Positions 28,456 to 39,342 are shown, numbered from the stretch's first letter. The stretch: DNA of 64,000 nucleotides from Burkholderia pyrrocinia (GCF_018417535.1 NZ_CP070977.1:2480001-2544000); one strand, 5' to 3'. Numbers and translations: made by a program. Notes: generated by a model from the sequence alone, not told the origin.

Positions 28456-28743
28456 GTGCAAAGCTCCTGGTGTTGGATGGTGCGGAGAGAACCGCGGATT
28501 AAAACGAACGCTGCGCAATGCGGTGCGCGAGCGGTAAGAGGCGAGCGATGCGCCGGGGAAGCCGGTTCGGTCGATGCGCGACAACCGAGCCGGTCGTGTG
28601 CTTCGTCATGTGTACCCTGCCCCGTCGAAGTTCGCTGCGCTGATCGCGACGCCCGGACCGCCCGGCCTGACGCGCCGCCCTGAGAACCCTGTCCGCCGGC
28701 GTTGCCCGCCGGCCGGTGCCGCTCGGGTTTCCCCCTGCGACAC

Positions 28744-28759
28744 ACACTATATCTAGTGC
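28744..28759. promoter_or_regulatory. NrdR box 1 upstream of nrdA
   Basis: ACACTATATCTAGTGC fits the NrdR consensus (acaCwAtATaTwGtgt). Its centre is 32 bp (three helical turns) from box 2, the usual spacing of paired NrdR boxes. Confidence 0.8.
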
Positions 28760-28775
28760 AGAACTGCTCAACTGG

Positions 28776-28791
28776 CACCAAGTATAGTGGA
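28776..28791. promoter_or_regulatory. NrdR box 2 overlapping the nrdA -10
   Basis: On the minus strand TCCACTATACTTGGTG matches the NrdR consensus and contains the -10 TATACT, so NrdR binding would block RNA polymerase when dATP is abundant. Confidence 0.8.
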
Positions 28792-28809
28792 CATTCGGGC
28801 GACGTCCAA
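28781..28809 (-). promoter_or_regulatory. nrdA promoter
   Basis: TTGGAC (28804-28809) and TATACT (28781-28786) on the minus strand are exactly 17 bp apart. Transcription would start near 28774, giving an unusually long leader of about 320 nt before the nrdA ATG. Confidence 0.75.
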
Positions 28810-28907
28810 ACGGATAATTTGCGCCGAAGGTCTTGACATCGCTCACGCGCCGACACGACAAGGCATTGGTCGGAGAAAAAACTTTCTCCGGTCAAAAAAC
28901 CCCGCGA

Positions 28908-29498
28908 TCAGTGCTGACGGAAAGGAAAGTATCCGGCGGAAAAACCGGCATCGCTCGCGAAGCGTTGCCAATCGAAATGCGGACCCGGGTCGGTCTTGCG
29001 GCCCGGCGCGACGTCCGAATGCCCCGCGAATGCGTCGACCGGATAACGCGCGGCAAGCGCACGGGAGAGCGCGGCGAGCATCGCGTACTGCGCGTCGGCG
29101 AACGGCACGTCGTCCGCGCCTTCGAGCTCGATACCGATCGAGAAGTCGTTGCAGCGCGGCCGGCCGAAGAACTCGGACGAGCCCGCGTGCCACGCGCGCT
29201 CGTCGCACGACACGAACTGCACGAGTTCGCCGCTGCGGCGGATCAGGAAGTGCGCGGATACGCGCACGCCGCGCAAGTGGCTCTGGTAATAGGGGTGCGC
29301 TTCGCAGTCGAGGCGATTCAGGAACAGCGCCTCGATCGCGTTGCCGCCGAATTCGCCGGGCGGCAGGCTGATGTTGTGGACGACCACGAGCGTCGGCACC
29401 GCACCCGCGGGCCGCACCTCGAAGTTCGGCGACGGCGCATGGCGCGCTTCGCGCACCCAGCCGTTCGCGTCGACCGACAACGGCGGCGCGTCGCTCAT
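28908..29498 (-). CDS. ampD: 1,6-anhydro-N-acetylmuramyl-L-alanine amidase AmpD
   Basis: AmpD is the cytoplasmic zinc amidase that removes the stem peptide from anhydro-muropeptides during murein recycling; its loss raises AmpR-dependent beta-lactamase in other bacteria. The 196-residue protein has zinc ligands His41 (VVVHNISLPPGEFGG), His160 and Asp170 (GHSDVAPGRKTDPGPHFDW) and the AmpD-specific CNDFSIGIELEG. Start ATG 29496-29498 overlaps the stop of the upstream PP0621-type gene by ATGA. Confidence 0.95.
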   Translation of the reverse strand: MSDAPPLSVDANGWVREARHAPSPNFEVRPAGAVPTLVVVHNISLPPGEFGGNAIEALFLNRLDCEAHPYYQSHLRGVRVSAHFLIRRSGELVQFVSCDERAWHAGSSEFFGRPRCNDFSIGIELEGADDVPFADAQYAMLAALSRALAARYPVDAFAGHSDVAPGRKTDPGPHFDWQRFASDAGFSAGYFPFRQH

Positions 29499-29791
29499 CG
29501 TGCGTCGTGACCGCTCGCGCGCGCGGCGTGGCGCTGTGCGTGCTCGGCGCTGCAGAAGTATTCGCCGCCCGCGGCGACGGCGTCGCCCTTCGGTGCATGC
29601 ACGCCGCATTCGGCGCAGCGCACCATCGGTTCGGGCAGCGACCGCGTGTCGCCGTTCGGGCGCGCAGCACCGCCGTCGTCACCCGCGCCGCGGCCGGTGC
29701 GCGCCTGCGCGTGCTCCTGGGCCTGGCGCAGCTTGCGCGCAAGCCACGAGCCGGCGAAGAAGAGAAGAATCAGGAGAAGAATCTGTCGCAT
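29495..29791 (-). CDS. PP0621-type small membrane protein with zinc-finger-like tail
   Basis: This 98-residue protein has an N-terminal membrane segment (MRQILLLILLFFAGSWLA), a polar linker and a C-terminal Cys/His cluster CAECGVHAPKGDAVAAG followed by YFCSAEHAQRH that could bind zinc. It is commonly found just upstream of ampD in beta-proteobacteria, from memory. It overlaps ampD by 4 bp. Function unknown. Confidence 0.8.
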   Translation of the reverse strand: MRQILLLILLFFAGSWLARKLRQAQEHAQARTGRGAGDDGGAARPNGDTRSLPEPMVRCAECGVHAPKGDAVAAGGEYFCSAEHAQRHAARASGHDAR

Positions 29792-29804
29792 CGGAAACCT
29801 GCGG

Positions 29805-30698
29805 TCAAACCACGGAACGGTGCAGCAGCACCTCGAAAACAAACCGGCTGCCGACATACGCGAGCAGCAGCGCGGCGAACGACACGAGCACCCAGCGCGC
29901 GGCACCGCGCCCGCGCCATCCCGACGTCTTGCGGGCAACCAGCAGGCCGCCGAACATCAGCCACGACAGGATCGCGAACACGGTCTTGTGGTCGAGCCGC
30001 AGCGCGCGCGCGTCGACCTGCTCGCTGAACAGGATGCCCGACGCGAGCGTCAGCGTGAGCAGCACGAAGCCGGCGCCGATCAGGCGGAACAGCAGCTTCT
30101 CGAGCGTGAGCAGCGGCGGCAGCGTTTCGAGCCAGCTCGCGATCCAGCCCGTCGAGCCGTCGCGCCCGCCGCTGCGCAGCGACTGCAGGCGCCGCTCGAC
30201 CATCAGCATCAGGACCGCGTGCAGCGCCGCGATCGCGAACAGGCCATACGCGATGTTCGCGATCAGGAAGTGCAGCTTGAACAGCGGCGCTGCGGCATAA
30301 GGAAGCACCCGCACGCCGCCGAACACGAGCGGCAGCAGCGACGCGCCGCACGCGAGCGGCAGCACCAGCAGGCGCAGGCTGTCGAGCGGGAAGAAAAAGC
30401 TCTCGATCCAGTAGATGCCGGCGCCGAGCCAGAACATCGCGGACAGCGCGAACGCGAAGCCGAACACCATCGCGTCGTTCGGAAAAATCGTCGTGTGGAG
30501 CAGCACGCCGTGCGCGACCAGCGCGGCGAACAGCAGCGCGCGGCCGGCCCCGCTCATCCCGGACGCGGCGGACGCGGGAACCGGCACGGCCGGCACGCTC
30601 GCGACGAGCGGCGTCGCGCCCTGACGGTGCGCACGCCAGCCTGCGACGGCGAGGCCGCCGTACAGGAATGCGGTGAGGGCATACAGTACAATATCCAT
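29805..30698 (-). CDS. CcsA/YpjD-like cytochrome c assembly family membrane protein
   Basis: This 297-residue inner-membrane protein has about eight hydrophobic segments and family histidines in LVAHGVLLHT, LFKLHFLIANIAYG and LRLDHKTVFAILSW, consistent with the heme-handling CcsA/CcmC/YpjD superfamily. The strict WWxWD motif of CcmC/CcsA is not evident, which favours the YpjD/HemX branch. It is divergent from ffh, with only 89 bp between the starts, an arrangement (ypjD-ffh) also seen in E. coli. Confidence 0.82.
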   Translation of the reverse strand: MDIVLYALTAFLYGGLAVAGWRAHRQGATPLVASVPAVPVPASAASGMSGAGRALLFAALVAHGVLLHTTIFPNDAMVFGFAFALSAMFWLGAGIYWIESFFFPLDSLRLLVLPLACGASLLPLVFGGVRVLPYAAAPLFKLHFLIANIAYGLFAIAALHAVLMLMVERRLQSLRSGGRDGSTGWIASWLETLPPLLTLEKLLFRLIGAGFVLLTLTLASGILFSEQVDARALRLDHKTVFAILSWLMFGGLLVARKTSGWRGRGAARWVLVSFAALLLAYVGSRFVFEVLLHRSVV

Positions 30699-30787
30699 GT
30701 TCGAAGTTTACACTAGGCCCCCTTCCCGCGACGGCTCCCTTTGTTCGGTTCCGCCGCGCCTTCGGGCCCCACTGTCCATCGCTCCCC

Positions 30788-32155
30788 ATGCTCGACAATC
30801 TCACTCAACGGATGGCGCGCGTCGTCAAGACGCTGCGCGGCGAGGCCCGGCTCACCGAGGCGAACACGCAGGAGATGCTCCGCGAGGTGCGTCTCGCGCT
30901 GCTGGAGGCCGACGTCTCGCTGCCGGTCGTCCGCGAATTCATCGCCAAGGTCAAGGAAAAGGCGCTCGGCGAAGAAGTGATCAGCAGCCTGTCGCCGGGT
31001 CAGGCGCTCGTCGGCGTGGTCCAGAAGGAACTGACCGCCGTGATCGGCGGCGACTACGAAGGCAAGGCCGCCGAGCTGAACCTCGCGGTCACGCCGCCCG
31101 CCGTGATCCTGATGGCCGGCCTGCAGGGTGCGGGCAAGACCACGACCGTCGGCAAGCTCGCGAAGCTGCTGCGCGAGAAGTACAAGAAGAAGGTACTGAC
31201 CGTGTCGTGCGACGTGTATCGCCCGGCCGCCATCATGCAGTTGAAAACGGTGAGCGAACAGGTCGGCGCCGACTTCTTCCCGTCGACGCCCGACCAGAAG
31301 CCCGTCGACATCGCGCTTGCAGCCGTCGACTGGGCGAAGCGCCACTACCATGACGTGCTGATCGTCGATACGGCCGGCCGCCTCGGCATCGACGAGGCGA
31401 TGATGCAGGAAATCGCCGCGCTGCACAGCACGCTGAAGCCGGCCGAAACGCTGTTCGTCGTCGACGCGATGCTCGGCCAGGATGCGGTCAACACCGCGAA
31501 GGCGTTCAACGATACGCTGCCGCTCACGGGCGTCGTGCTGACCAAGCTCGACGGCGATTCGCGCGGCGGCGCCGCGCTGTCGGTGCGCCACATCACGGGC
31601 AAGCCGATCAAGTTCGTCGGTGTCGCCGAGAAGCTCGACGGCCTCGAGGTGTTCCACCCCGACCGGATGGCAAACCGGATCCTCGGCATGGGCGACATCC
31701 TCGCGCTCGTCGAGGAAGCGCAGCGCGGCGTCGACGTGCAGGCCGCGCAGAAGCTCGCCGACAAGGTCAAGAAAGGCGGCGACTTCGACCTGAACGACTT
31801 CCGCGCGCAGATCTCGCAGATGAAGAACATGGGCGGCCTGTCGTCGCTGATGGACAAGCTGCCCGCGCAATTCCAGCAGGCGGCGGCCGGCGCCGATATG
31901 GGCCAGGCCGAAAAGCAGATCCGCCGGATGGAAGGGATCATCAGCTCGATGACGCCAGCCGAGCGCGCGAAACCCGAAATCATCAAGGCGACGCGCAAGC
32001 GCCGCATTGCGGCCGGCGCGGGCGTGCCGGTGCAGGAAGTCAACCGGATGCTGAACCAGTACGACCAGATGCGTACGATGATGAAGAAGCTGAAGGGCGG
32101 CAACATGCAGAAGATGATGCGCGGCCTGAAGGGCATGATGCCCGGCATGCGCTGA
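30788..32155 (+). CDS. ffh: Signal recognition particle protein Ffh
   Basis: Ffh binds signal sequences and 4.5S RNA and targets ribosomes to FtsY and SecYEG. The 455-residue protein has the helical N domain (1-95), a G domain with GLQGAGKTTT (111-120), DVYRPAA, DTAGR, and TKLDGDSRGG, and a methionine-rich M domain (about 330-455) ending KMMRGLKGMMPGMR. Length agrees with E. coli Ffh (453). Confidence 0.97.
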   Translation: MLDNLTQRMARVVKTLRGEARLTEANTQEMLREVRLALLEADVSLPVVREFIAKVKEKALGEEVISSLSPGQALVGVVQKELTAVIGGDYEGKAAELNLAVTPPAVILMAGLQGAGKTTTVGKLAKLLREKYKKKVLTVSCDVYRPAAIMQLKTVSEQVGADFFPSTPDQKPVDIALAAVDWAKRHYHDVLIVDTAGRLGIDEAMMQEIAALHSTLKPAETLFVVDAMLGQDAVNTAKAFNDTLPLTGVVLTKLDGDSRGGAALSVRHITGKPIKFVGVAEKLDGLEVFHPDRMANRILGMGDILALVEEAQRGVDVQAAQKLADKVKKGGDFDLNDFRAQISQMKNMGGLSSLMDKLPAQFQQAAAGADMGQAEKQIRRMEGIISSMTPAERAKPEIIKATRKRRIAAGAGVPVQEVNRMLNQYDQMRTMMKKLKGGNMQKMMRGLKGMMPGMR

Positions 32156-32160
32156 TTCCG

Positions 32161-32185
32161 CCCGTCGGCCGGCGCGCGGGTTTTT
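32161..32185 (+). terminator. Weak possible terminator after ffh
   Basis: A short GC stem (32161-32164 with 32177-32180) precedes a five-T run. The stem is weak and read-through into hpt is likely. Confidence 0.3.
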
Positions 32186-32249
32186 GCTGTAGCGCGCGCC
32201 GTCCGTTCTGCTTCATTCTTGTTTGTATACCGACTGCCCGCCAGAACAC

Positions 32250-32801
32250 ATGAACCGCGAAGAAGCCCTCCACATTTTCGACCACTCCGAAGAGATCGTC
32301 TCGGCCGACGCCGTCAACGCGTCGATCGCCCGGATGGCCGACGCGATCCGCGCCGAGATCGGCGATGCGTTCCCGCTCGTTCTCTCGGTGATGGGTGGCG
32401 CCGCGGTGTTTACCGGGATGCTGCTGCCGCATCTCGATTTCCCGCTCGAATTCGACTACATCCACCTGACCCGCTACCGCAACACGACGCAGGGCAGCCC
32501 GGAGATGCACTGGCGCGTCGCGCCGCGCGAATCGGTGAAGGACCGGATCGTGCTCGTGCTCGACGATATCCTCGACGAAGGCGAGACGATGGCCGCGATC
32601 CGCGACCGCATCCTCGACATGGGCGCGCAGCGTTTCATGTCGGCCGTGCTGTGCGAGAAGACGCTCGCGAAGGCCAAACCGCTGCACCCCGACTTCTGCG
32701 GCTTCCCGGTGCCGGACCGTTACGTGTTCGGCTGCGGGATGGATGCGAAGGGCTACTGGCGCAACCTGCCGACGATCCGCGCGCTGACCACGAACGTCTG
32801 A
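32250..32801 (+). CDS. hpt: Hypoxanthine-guanine phosphoribosyltransferase
   Basis: Hpt salvages hypoxanthine and guanine with PRPP. The 183-residue protein has the PRPP-binding loop VLVLDDILDEGETM at residues 101-114 and the N-terminal HGPRT-type sequence SVMGGAAVFTGMLLP. The start ATG at 32250 is preferred over an in-frame upstream codon. A strong bidirectional terminator follows. Confidence 0.88.
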   Translation: MNREEALHIFDHSEEIVSADAVNASIARMADAIRAEIGDAFPLVLSVMGGAAVFTGMLLPHLDFPLEFDYIHLTRYRNTTQGSPEMHWRVAPRESVKDRIVLVLDDILDEGETMAAIRDRILDMGAQRFMSAVLCEKTLAKAKPLHPDFCGFPVPDRYVFGCGMDAKGYWRNLPTIRALTTNV

Positions 32802-32830
32802 TCGCCGCCCTGCCTGCTATATAAATAGAA

Positions 32831-32866
32831 AGCGGCGCTCCGGTTTCCCGGAGCGCCGCTTTTTTT
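32831..32866. terminator. Bidirectional terminator between hpt and marC
   Basis: Perfect 13-bp stem (32831-32843 with 32848-32860) and a 4-nt loop, with a seven-T run downstream on plus. It serves the convergent hpt and MarC genes; the minus-strand A/T flank is weaker. Confidence 0.85.
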
Positions 32867-32885
32867 CGTGTGCGCGCCGCCCGAC

Positions 32886-33488
32886 CTACAACTGGTGCAC
32901 GAACGCGCGGATGCCGGCCAGCAGCATCTCGACCGAAATCGCAACGAGCACGAGGCCCATCAGCCGCTCGAACGCCGCGACCGTCCGCTCGCCGAGCCAC
33001 TGCTGGATCCGCTCGGCCAATACCAGCGTGATCGCACAGACGAGCATCGTGACCGTCAGCGCGCCGACCCACTCGAGCATCTTGCCTGGCGCCTGCGACG
33101 TCAGCAGCATCACCGTCGCGAGCGCCGACGGCCCGGCGAGAGCCGGAATCGCGAGCGGCACGATGAACGGTTCGCCACCCGCGCGCGGATCGCTGCCGAG
33201 CGCGCCGTCCGGATGCGGGAAGATCATCCGCAGCGCGATCAGGAACAGCACGATCCCGCCGCCGAGCCGCAACGACAGGTCGGTGAGGTTCATCATCCGC
33301 AGGAAGCGGTCGCCGACCACCATGAAGAACAGCAGGATCACGAAGGCGATTCCCACTTCACGCAGGATCAGCTTCACGCGCCGCTCGCGCGGCACATCCC
33401 GCATCGCCGAAATGAACAGCGGGATGTTGCCGAGCGGATCGGTGATCAGCACGAGGAGCACGGTGGCCGACAGGAACGTGTATTCCAT
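32886..33488 (-). CDS. MarC-family integral membrane protein
   Basis: This 200-residue inner-membrane protein has about six hydrophobic segments and the MarC/YhgN pattern LITDPLGNIPLFISAMR at the N-terminus and LAIPALAGPSALATVML in the second half. Members were once linked to multiple antibiotic resistance, but their function is not established. It follows proS by 21 bp on the same strand. Confidence 0.87.
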   Translation of the reverse strand: MEYTFLSATVLLVLITDPLGNIPLFISAMRDVPRERRVKLILREVGIAFVILLFFMVVGDRFLRMMNLTDLSLRLGGGIVLFLIALRMIFPHPDGALGSDPRAGGEPFIVPLAIPALAGPSALATVMLLTSQAPGKMLEWVGALTVTMLVCAITLVLAERIQQWLGERTVAAFERLMGLVLVAISVEMLLAGIRAFVHQL

Positions 33489-33509
33489 CGTGTCCCCCGG
33501 TCGCCGCGC

Positions 33510-35246
33510 TTAGTGCGCGAGCGCGGCGCGGATCTTCTCCGCGACCGTCGCCGCAGCCGCGTCGGCCGGCAGCAGCGTCGCTTCGGCGTCGCGGCGGCCC
33601 TGGTACTCGATCTTGCCTTCCTTCAGGCCGCGCTCGCCGATCACGAGGCGATGCGGCACGCCGATCAGTTCCCAGTCGGCGAACATCACGCCCGGGCGCT
33701 CGCCGCGATCGTCGAGGATCACGTCGATGCCGGCCGCGGCGAGTTCCGCGTACAGCGTGTCGGCGGTCTCGCGCACCATCTCGCTGCGGTCATAGCCCAT
33801 CGGGCACAGCACGACCTCGAACGGCGCGATCGACTCGGGCCAGATGATGCCGCGGTCGTCGAAGTTCTGTTCGATCGCCGCGCCGAGAATGCGCGTGACG
33901 CCGACGCCGTAGCAGCCCATCAGCATCGGCTGCGGCTTGCCCGATTCGTCGAGGAACGTCGCGCCCATCGCTTCCGAGTACTTGGTGCCGAGCTGGAACA
34001 CGTGGCCGACCTCGATGCCGCGGCAGATGTCGATCACGCCCTTGCCGTCCGGCGACGGATCGCCCTTCTGCACGTCGCGCACGTCGGCGACGTCCGGCTC
34101 CGGCAGGTCGCGGCCCCAGTTCACGCCCGCGATGTGATAGTCGACCTCGTTCGCGCCGACGACGAAGTCGCTCATGTTCGCGACCGTGCGATCCGCGATC
34201 ACCTTCACGGGCTTTTTCGTGCCGACCGGGCCGAGATAGCCCGGCGGCGTGCCGAACCACTCGACGATTTCCTGCTCGGTCGCGAAGCGGTGATTCTTCA
34301 GGCCCGGCAGCTTCGACACCTTGATCTCGTTCAGGTCGTGGTCGCCGCGCAGCATCACGAGCCAGATGGTCGGCTCGGCGCCTTCGTTGTCGGTCGCGAG
34401 CACGATCGACTTGATCGTGCGCTCGAGCGGGATGGCCAGCAGTTCGGCGACGGCCTCGCACTTCGCCTTGCCGGGCGTCGCGACCTTTTCCATCGCTTCG
34501 GCTGGCGCCGCGCGCTCGGGCGTCAGCGGCAGCGCTTCGGCCGCCTCGATGTTCGCCGCGAACTCGGACGTCGGGCAGTAGGCGATCGCGTCCTCGCCGG
34601 TGTCGGCGATCACGTGGAACTCGTGCGAGAAGTTGCCGCCGATCGAGCCGCTGTCGGCCGCGACCGCACGGAATTCGAGGCCGAGGCGCGTGAAGATGCG
34701 CACGTACGCGTCGTACATCTTGCGATACGACTCGTTCAGGCCCGCCGCATCCTTGTCGAACGAATATGCGTCCTTCATGATGAATTCGCGGCCGCGCATC
34801 ACGCCGAAGCGCGGACGAATCTCGTCGCGGAACTTCGTCTGGATCTGGTAGAAGTTCACCGGCATCTGCCGGTAGCTCTTGATCTGGTTGCGCGCGATGT
34901 CGGTGACGACTTCCTCGTGCGTCGGCCCGATCACGAAGTCGTTGTCCTTGCGGTCCTTGAAGCGCAGCAGTTCGGGGCCGTACTGCTCCCAGCGGCCCGA
35001 TTCCTGCCACAGTTCGGCCGGCTGCACGGCCGGCATCAGCAGCTCGATGGCGCCCGCCCGGTTCATTTCCTCGCGCACGATCGCCTCGACCTTGCGAATC
35101 GAACGCAGGCCGACCGGCAGGTAGTTATAGATGCCGCCGGCGACGCGACGGATCATGCCGGCGCGTACCATCAGCTTGTGGCTGACGATCTCTGCGTCGG
35201 CGGGTGCTTCTTTCAGGGTGCCGATAAAGAAACGGGAAGCTTTCAT
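33510..35246 (-). CDS. proS: Prolyl-tRNA synthetase (bacterial type)
   Basis: ProRS charges tRNA-Pro. The 578-residue protein starts [22 protein letters not shown], has class II motifs ([15 protein letters not shown] for motif 2, and [13 protein letters not shown] for motif 3) and an internal editing domain (about 230-400) that removes mischarged alanine, as in E. coli-type ProS (572). A tRNA-Pro gene lies at 41.3 kb. Confidence 0.96.
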   Translation of the reverse strand: MKASRFFIGTLKEAPADAEIVSHKLMVRAGMIRRVAGGIYNYLPVGLRSIRKVEAIVREEMNRAGAIELLMPAVQPAELWQESGRWEQYGPELLRFKDRKDNDFVIGPTHEEVVTDIARNQIKSYRQMPVNFYQIQTKFRDEIRPRFGVMRGREFIMKDAYSFDKDAAGLNESYRKMYDAYVRIFTRLGLEFRAVAADSGSIGGNFSHEFHVIADTGEDAIAYCPTSEFAANIEAAEALPLTPERAAPAEAMEKVATPGKAKCEAVAELLAIPLERTIKSIVLATDNEGAEPTIWLVMLRGDHDLNEIKVSKLPGLKNHRFATEQEIVEWFGTPPGYLGPVGTKKPVKVIADRTVANMSDFVVGANEVDYHIAGVNWGRDLPEPDVADVRDVQKGDPSPDGKGVIDICRGIEVGHVFQLGTKYSEAMGATFLDESGKPQPMLMGCYGVGVTRILGAAIEQNFDDRGIIWPESIAPFEVVLCPMGYDRSEMVRETADTLYAELAAAGIDVILDDRGERPGVMFADWELIGVPHRLVIGERGLKEGKIEYQGRRDAEATLLPADAAAATVAEKIRAALAH

Positions 35247-35464
35247 GCGGACGGTTCCAAAAACGGCGCCCCCAGGCGGGGCGCCCGAAAAAGTTTCAAG
35301 GTGAAAAAGCTGCGCGCGACGAACGACGATGGCGCAGATGACTTAGCAGACTAATCAGGGACAATTCAGCCGGTGTGCCCCGCGCGGATTCGCTCCGTCA
35401 CGGTGCGCAGCGCCCGTTATCTGTTTATAATCAAAGCAATTTTAAAGGATTCGAAGGTGGTTGT

Positions 35465-36112
35465 ATGCTGGATCGTGAAGGCTTTCGCCCGAACGTCGGC
35501 ATCATCCTCTTGAACGCGCGCAACGAGGTGTTTTGGGGCAAGCGGCTCCGCGAGCACTCCTGGCAGTTTCCTCAAGGTGGGATCAAGTACGGCGAGACCC
35601 CCATGCAGGCGATGTACCGGGAACTGCACGAGGAAACGGGCCTGCATCCGGAACACGTCAAGATAATCGGCCGCACTCGCGACTGGTTGCGTTACGAGGT
35701 GCCTGACAAGTTCATCAAACGCGAAGTACGCGGTCATTACCGCGGCCAGAAGCAGATCTGGTTCCTGCTGCGGATGGTCGGACGCGATTGCGACATTTGC
35801 TTGCGCGCGACCGATCACCCGGAGTTCGATGCGTGGCGCTGGAACGAGTACTGGGTACCGCTCGATGCGGTGATCGAGTTCAAGCGGGATGTCTATCAGT
35901 TGGCGCTGACGGAACTGTCGCGCTTCCTGCGCCGCCCGGCGCAGCGAGCCGAAAAGCCGCGCGGGCCGCGTCTGTCGCGCTATCCGCGCGTCATTGGCGT
36001 ACAGGCCCAGCAGACGCTGACGATTGTCGACACATCGGTAGTCTGTTCGGAGATCGAAGTGGAAGCGAGTACGCTCGACGAGATGCCGCCCCACGTGATC
36101 GTCGGCAAATGA
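35465..36112 (+). CDS. rppH: RNA pyrophosphohydrolase
   Basis: RppH removes pyrophosphate from the 5' end of mRNA, starting decay. The 215-residue Nudix protein begins [17 protein letters not shown], has [12 protein letters not shown] and a Nudix box at residues 38-60 ending RELHEETGL. It is longer than E. coli RppH (176) because of a C-terminal extension of about 45 residues of unknown role. ATG 35465-35467 is preferred over upstream in-frame codons. A TATAAT at 35426-35431 may be its -10. Confidence 0.93.
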   Translation: MLDREGFRPNVGIILLNARNEVFWGKRLREHSWQFPQGGIKYGETPMQAMYRELHEETGLHPEHVKIIGRTRDWLRYEVPDKFIKREVRGHYRGQKQIWFLLRMVGRDCDICLRATDHPEFDAWRWNEYWVPLDAVIEFKRDVYQLALTELSRFLRRPAQRAEKPRGPRLSRYPRVIGVQAQQTLTIVDTSVVCSEIEVEASTLDEMPPHVIVGK

Positions 36113-36131
36113 CGAGTCGGACTGCATGACC

Positions 36132-36162
36132 GGGCGCGACCTTGGTGTCGCGCCCTTTTTTT
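36132..36162 (+). terminator. Rho-independent terminator after rppH
   Basis: Perfect 9-bp stem (36132-36140 with 36147-36155), 6-nt loop and seven Ts. It lies directly before the ribosome site of the CNP1-like gene, so that gene either depends on read-through or has its own promoter. Confidence 0.85.
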
Positions 36163-36176
36163 ACGAGGAATGCATA

Positions 36177-36734
36177 TTGAAAGCGATTGCTCTCGCGCTC
36201 GCATCGATTGCCGCGGCGGCCACGCTGGCCGGTTGCGCGAATTCGAAGACGCCGACCAACAAGGATGACAGCGAGTTCGTGTATCTGCTGGACCGCCAGG
36301 GCACCTGGAAGGAAAACGCGGTCGACTCGCTGCCGCCGCTGCCGCAGACGGGCGACCTACTGCCGTTCAACGTATCGCAGAACACGCCGCTCAAGTTCTT
36401 CGTCGACGCCAAGTCGCTCGCGGTCGGCACCGATGGCGTCGTGCGCTACGCCGTCGTCATCACGAGCCCGGCCGGTGCACGCAACGTGAACTACGAGGGC
36501 ATCCGCTGCGACACCTACGAATGGCGGCAGTATGCCGGCCTGAATTCGGAACACGACGGCTGGGACCGCACGGTCGAGAACGACTGGCGGCGCATCGAGA
36601 ACGGCGAACTGAATGCGTACCACTCGTCGCTCTATCAGGACTACTTCTGCGCGAACAAGATGCCGCAGGGCTCGACCCGGCAGATCCTGGAGAACATCCG
36701 GTTTCACCGCACCGCGATGAGCCAGTTGCGCTGA
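36177..36734 (+). CDS. CNP1-like family lipoprotein
   Basis: This 185-residue protein starts at TTG (36177-36179) with GAGGAA seven bases upstream and carries a lipoprotein signal with lipobox LAGC (Cys20). The rest matches the CNP1-like family pattern (YLLDRQGTWKE, VNYEGIRCDTYEWRQYA, YFCANKMPQGS), a small uncharacterised neisserial/burkholderial envelope family, by memory. It is placed after rppH and before convergent proB. Confidence 0.8.
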   Translation: MKAIALALASIAAAATLAGCANSKTPTNKDDSEFVYLLDRQGTWKENAVDSLPPLPQTGDLLPFNVSQNTPLKFFVDAKSLAVGTDGVVRYAVVITSPAGARNVNYEGIRCDTYEWRQYAGLNSEHDGWDRTVENDWRRIENGELNAYHSSLYQDYFCANKMPQGSTRQILENIRFHRTAMSQLR

Positions 36735-36775
36735 CGGTACGCGGTACGGGCCGCCTGTCCCGTCCCGCACCATGG

Positions 36776-36802
36776 AAAAAGCCCGCGTCACGCGGGCTTT
36801 TT
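36776..36802. terminator. Bidirectional terminator between the CNP1-like gene and proB
   Basis: A 7-bp GC stem (36781-36787 with 36791-36797) is flanked by five As and five Ts, so it functions for both convergent genes. Confidence 0.85.
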
Positions 36803-36830
36803 ATTTGACTACCGGAACCGGAACGGGCGA

Positions 36831-37949
36831 TCACACCAGCACGAGGTTGTCGCGGTGGATCAGTTCGGGCTCCAGCATGTAGCCGAGCACATTCTCGATC
36901 TCGCCGCTCGGCTTGCGCTGAATCAGCTTCGTTTCCGCGCTGCTGTAGTTCGTGAGCCCGCGCGCCACTTCGCGCCCGTCGGGGCCGACACACGCGATCA
37001 CCTCGCCGCGCGCGAACGCGCCCTGCACGTCGGTCACGCCGATCGGCAGCAGGCTCTTGCCGCCGGCCGTCAGTTTCTCGACCGCGCCCGCATCGATCAC
37101 GACATGGCCACGCACCTGCAGGTGGTCGGCCATCCATTGCTTGCGCGCCGCCATCCGCGCGGTACGCGCGATCAGTTGCGTGCCGATCGCCTCGCCGGCC
37201 GCCAGGCGCACGAGCACGTCAGGCTCGCGGCCGCTCGCGATCACGGTGTTCGCGCCGCTGTGCGCCGCACGCTTCGCCGCGAGGATCTTCGTCAGCATCC
37301 CGCCGCGGCCGAGGCTCGAGCCCGCACCGCCCGCCATCGCCTCGAGTTCCGGCGCGCCCGCGTTGGCCTCGGCAACGAGCGTCGCGTTCGGGTCCTTGCG
37401 CGGATCGGCCGTGAACAGCCCGGTCTGGTCGGTCAGGATGATCAGCGCATCGCCTTCGATCAGGTTCGCGACGAGCGCACCGAGCGTGTCGTTGTCGCCG
37501 AACTTGATTTCGTCGGTAACGACCGTGTCGTTCTCGTTGATGATCGGTACGACACCGAGCCGCAGCAACGTGAGCAGCGTCGAACGCGCATTCAGGTAAC
37601 GCTCGCGGTCCGCCAGGTCGGCGTGCGTGAGCAGGATCTGCGCGGTGCGGATGTCGTGTTCGGTAAAGCGGCTCTCATAGACCTGCGCGAGCCCCATCTG
37701 GCCGACTGCGGCGGCGGCCTGCAACTCGTCGATTTCCCGCGGTCGCTTGCTCCAGCCGAGCCGCTGCATCCCTTCGGCAATCGCGCCCGAACTGACGAGC
37801 ACGACTTCCTTGCCCTGAGCGCGCAGCGCGGCGATCTGGGCGGCCCAGCGGCCGATTGCAGCATGATCGAGCCCTTTGCCGTCGTTGGTCACGAGGCTGG
37901 AGCCCACCTTCACCACCAATCGCTTCGAATCCGCGATGATCGAACGCAT
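36831..37949 (-). CDS. proB: Glutamate 5-kinase
   Basis: ProB phosphorylates glutamate in the first step of proline synthesis and is feedback-inhibited by proline. The 372-residue protein has an amino-acid kinase domain ([44 protein letters not shown]) and a C-terminal PUA domain (about 280-372). Length equals the E. coli form (367). It follows obgE on the minus strand with 90 bp between. Confidence 0.96.
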   Translation of the reverse strand: MRSIIADSKRLVVKVGSSLVTNDGKGLDHAAIGRWAAQIAALRAQGKEVVLVSSGAIAEGMQRLGWSKRPREIDELQAAAAVGQMGLAQVYESRFTEHDIRTAQILLTHADLADRERYLNARSTLLTLLRLGVVPIINENDTVVTDEIKFGDNDTLGALVANLIEGDALIILTDQTGLFTADPRKDPNATLVAEANAGAPELEAMAGGAGSSLGRGGMLTKILAAKRAAHSGANTVIASGREPDVLVRLAAGEAIGTQLIARTARMAARKQWMADHLQVRGHVVIDAGAVEKLTAGGKSLLPIGVTDVQGAFARGEVIACVGPDGREVARGLTNYSSAETKLIQRKPSGEIENVLGYMLEPELIHRDNLVLV

Positions 37950-38039
37950 CCTGCACTGTCTCCTGTATCTGACGCCTGCCCGGCCGGGCGCGATTGAACG
38001 CCGACGCCGGGCGGCACGCCCGGCGGGTTCCGGAACCGC

Positions 38040-39155
<1,116 letters not shown>

Positions 39156-39278
39156 TCACTCCGCCCAGTATTTCCGCTATTGTGCCGCGCGCCGGCGCGC
39201 TTGAACAATCTGCCGTTCGGCCGATCGTACGCCGGTTGCGCGACGGCCGCCGGCGCGCACATGCGCCCGGCGACCCAA

Positions 39279-39311
39279 TAAAAAAGGCCCCGCGAAGACT
39301 GCGGGGCCTTT
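39279..39311 (-). terminator. Terminator after rpmA
   Basis: On the minus strand an 11-bp stem (39301-39311 with 39283-39293) is followed by a U-tract (A-run 39279-39285 on plus). It would end most rplU-rpmA transcription before obgE. Confidence 0.85.
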
Positions 39312-39342
39312 CGGCTACGAAGCCCTTGGTGCCTAAATAAAC

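Larger units (their letters stand above)
28456..28907. other. 452-bp ampD-nrdA intergenic region
   Basis: From the nrdA side it contains the long nrdA leader, then the two NrdR boxes and promoter. Near the ampD stop there is an 8-bp perfect hairpin (28871-28878 with 28883-28890) in an A/T-run-rich stretch that may end ampD transcription. No coding frame is convincing. Confidence 0.5.

Noticed and set aside
25384..28683. Plus-strand frame of 1099 residues opposite nrdA
   Set aside because: Arg/His-rich shadow of NrdA; no start context.
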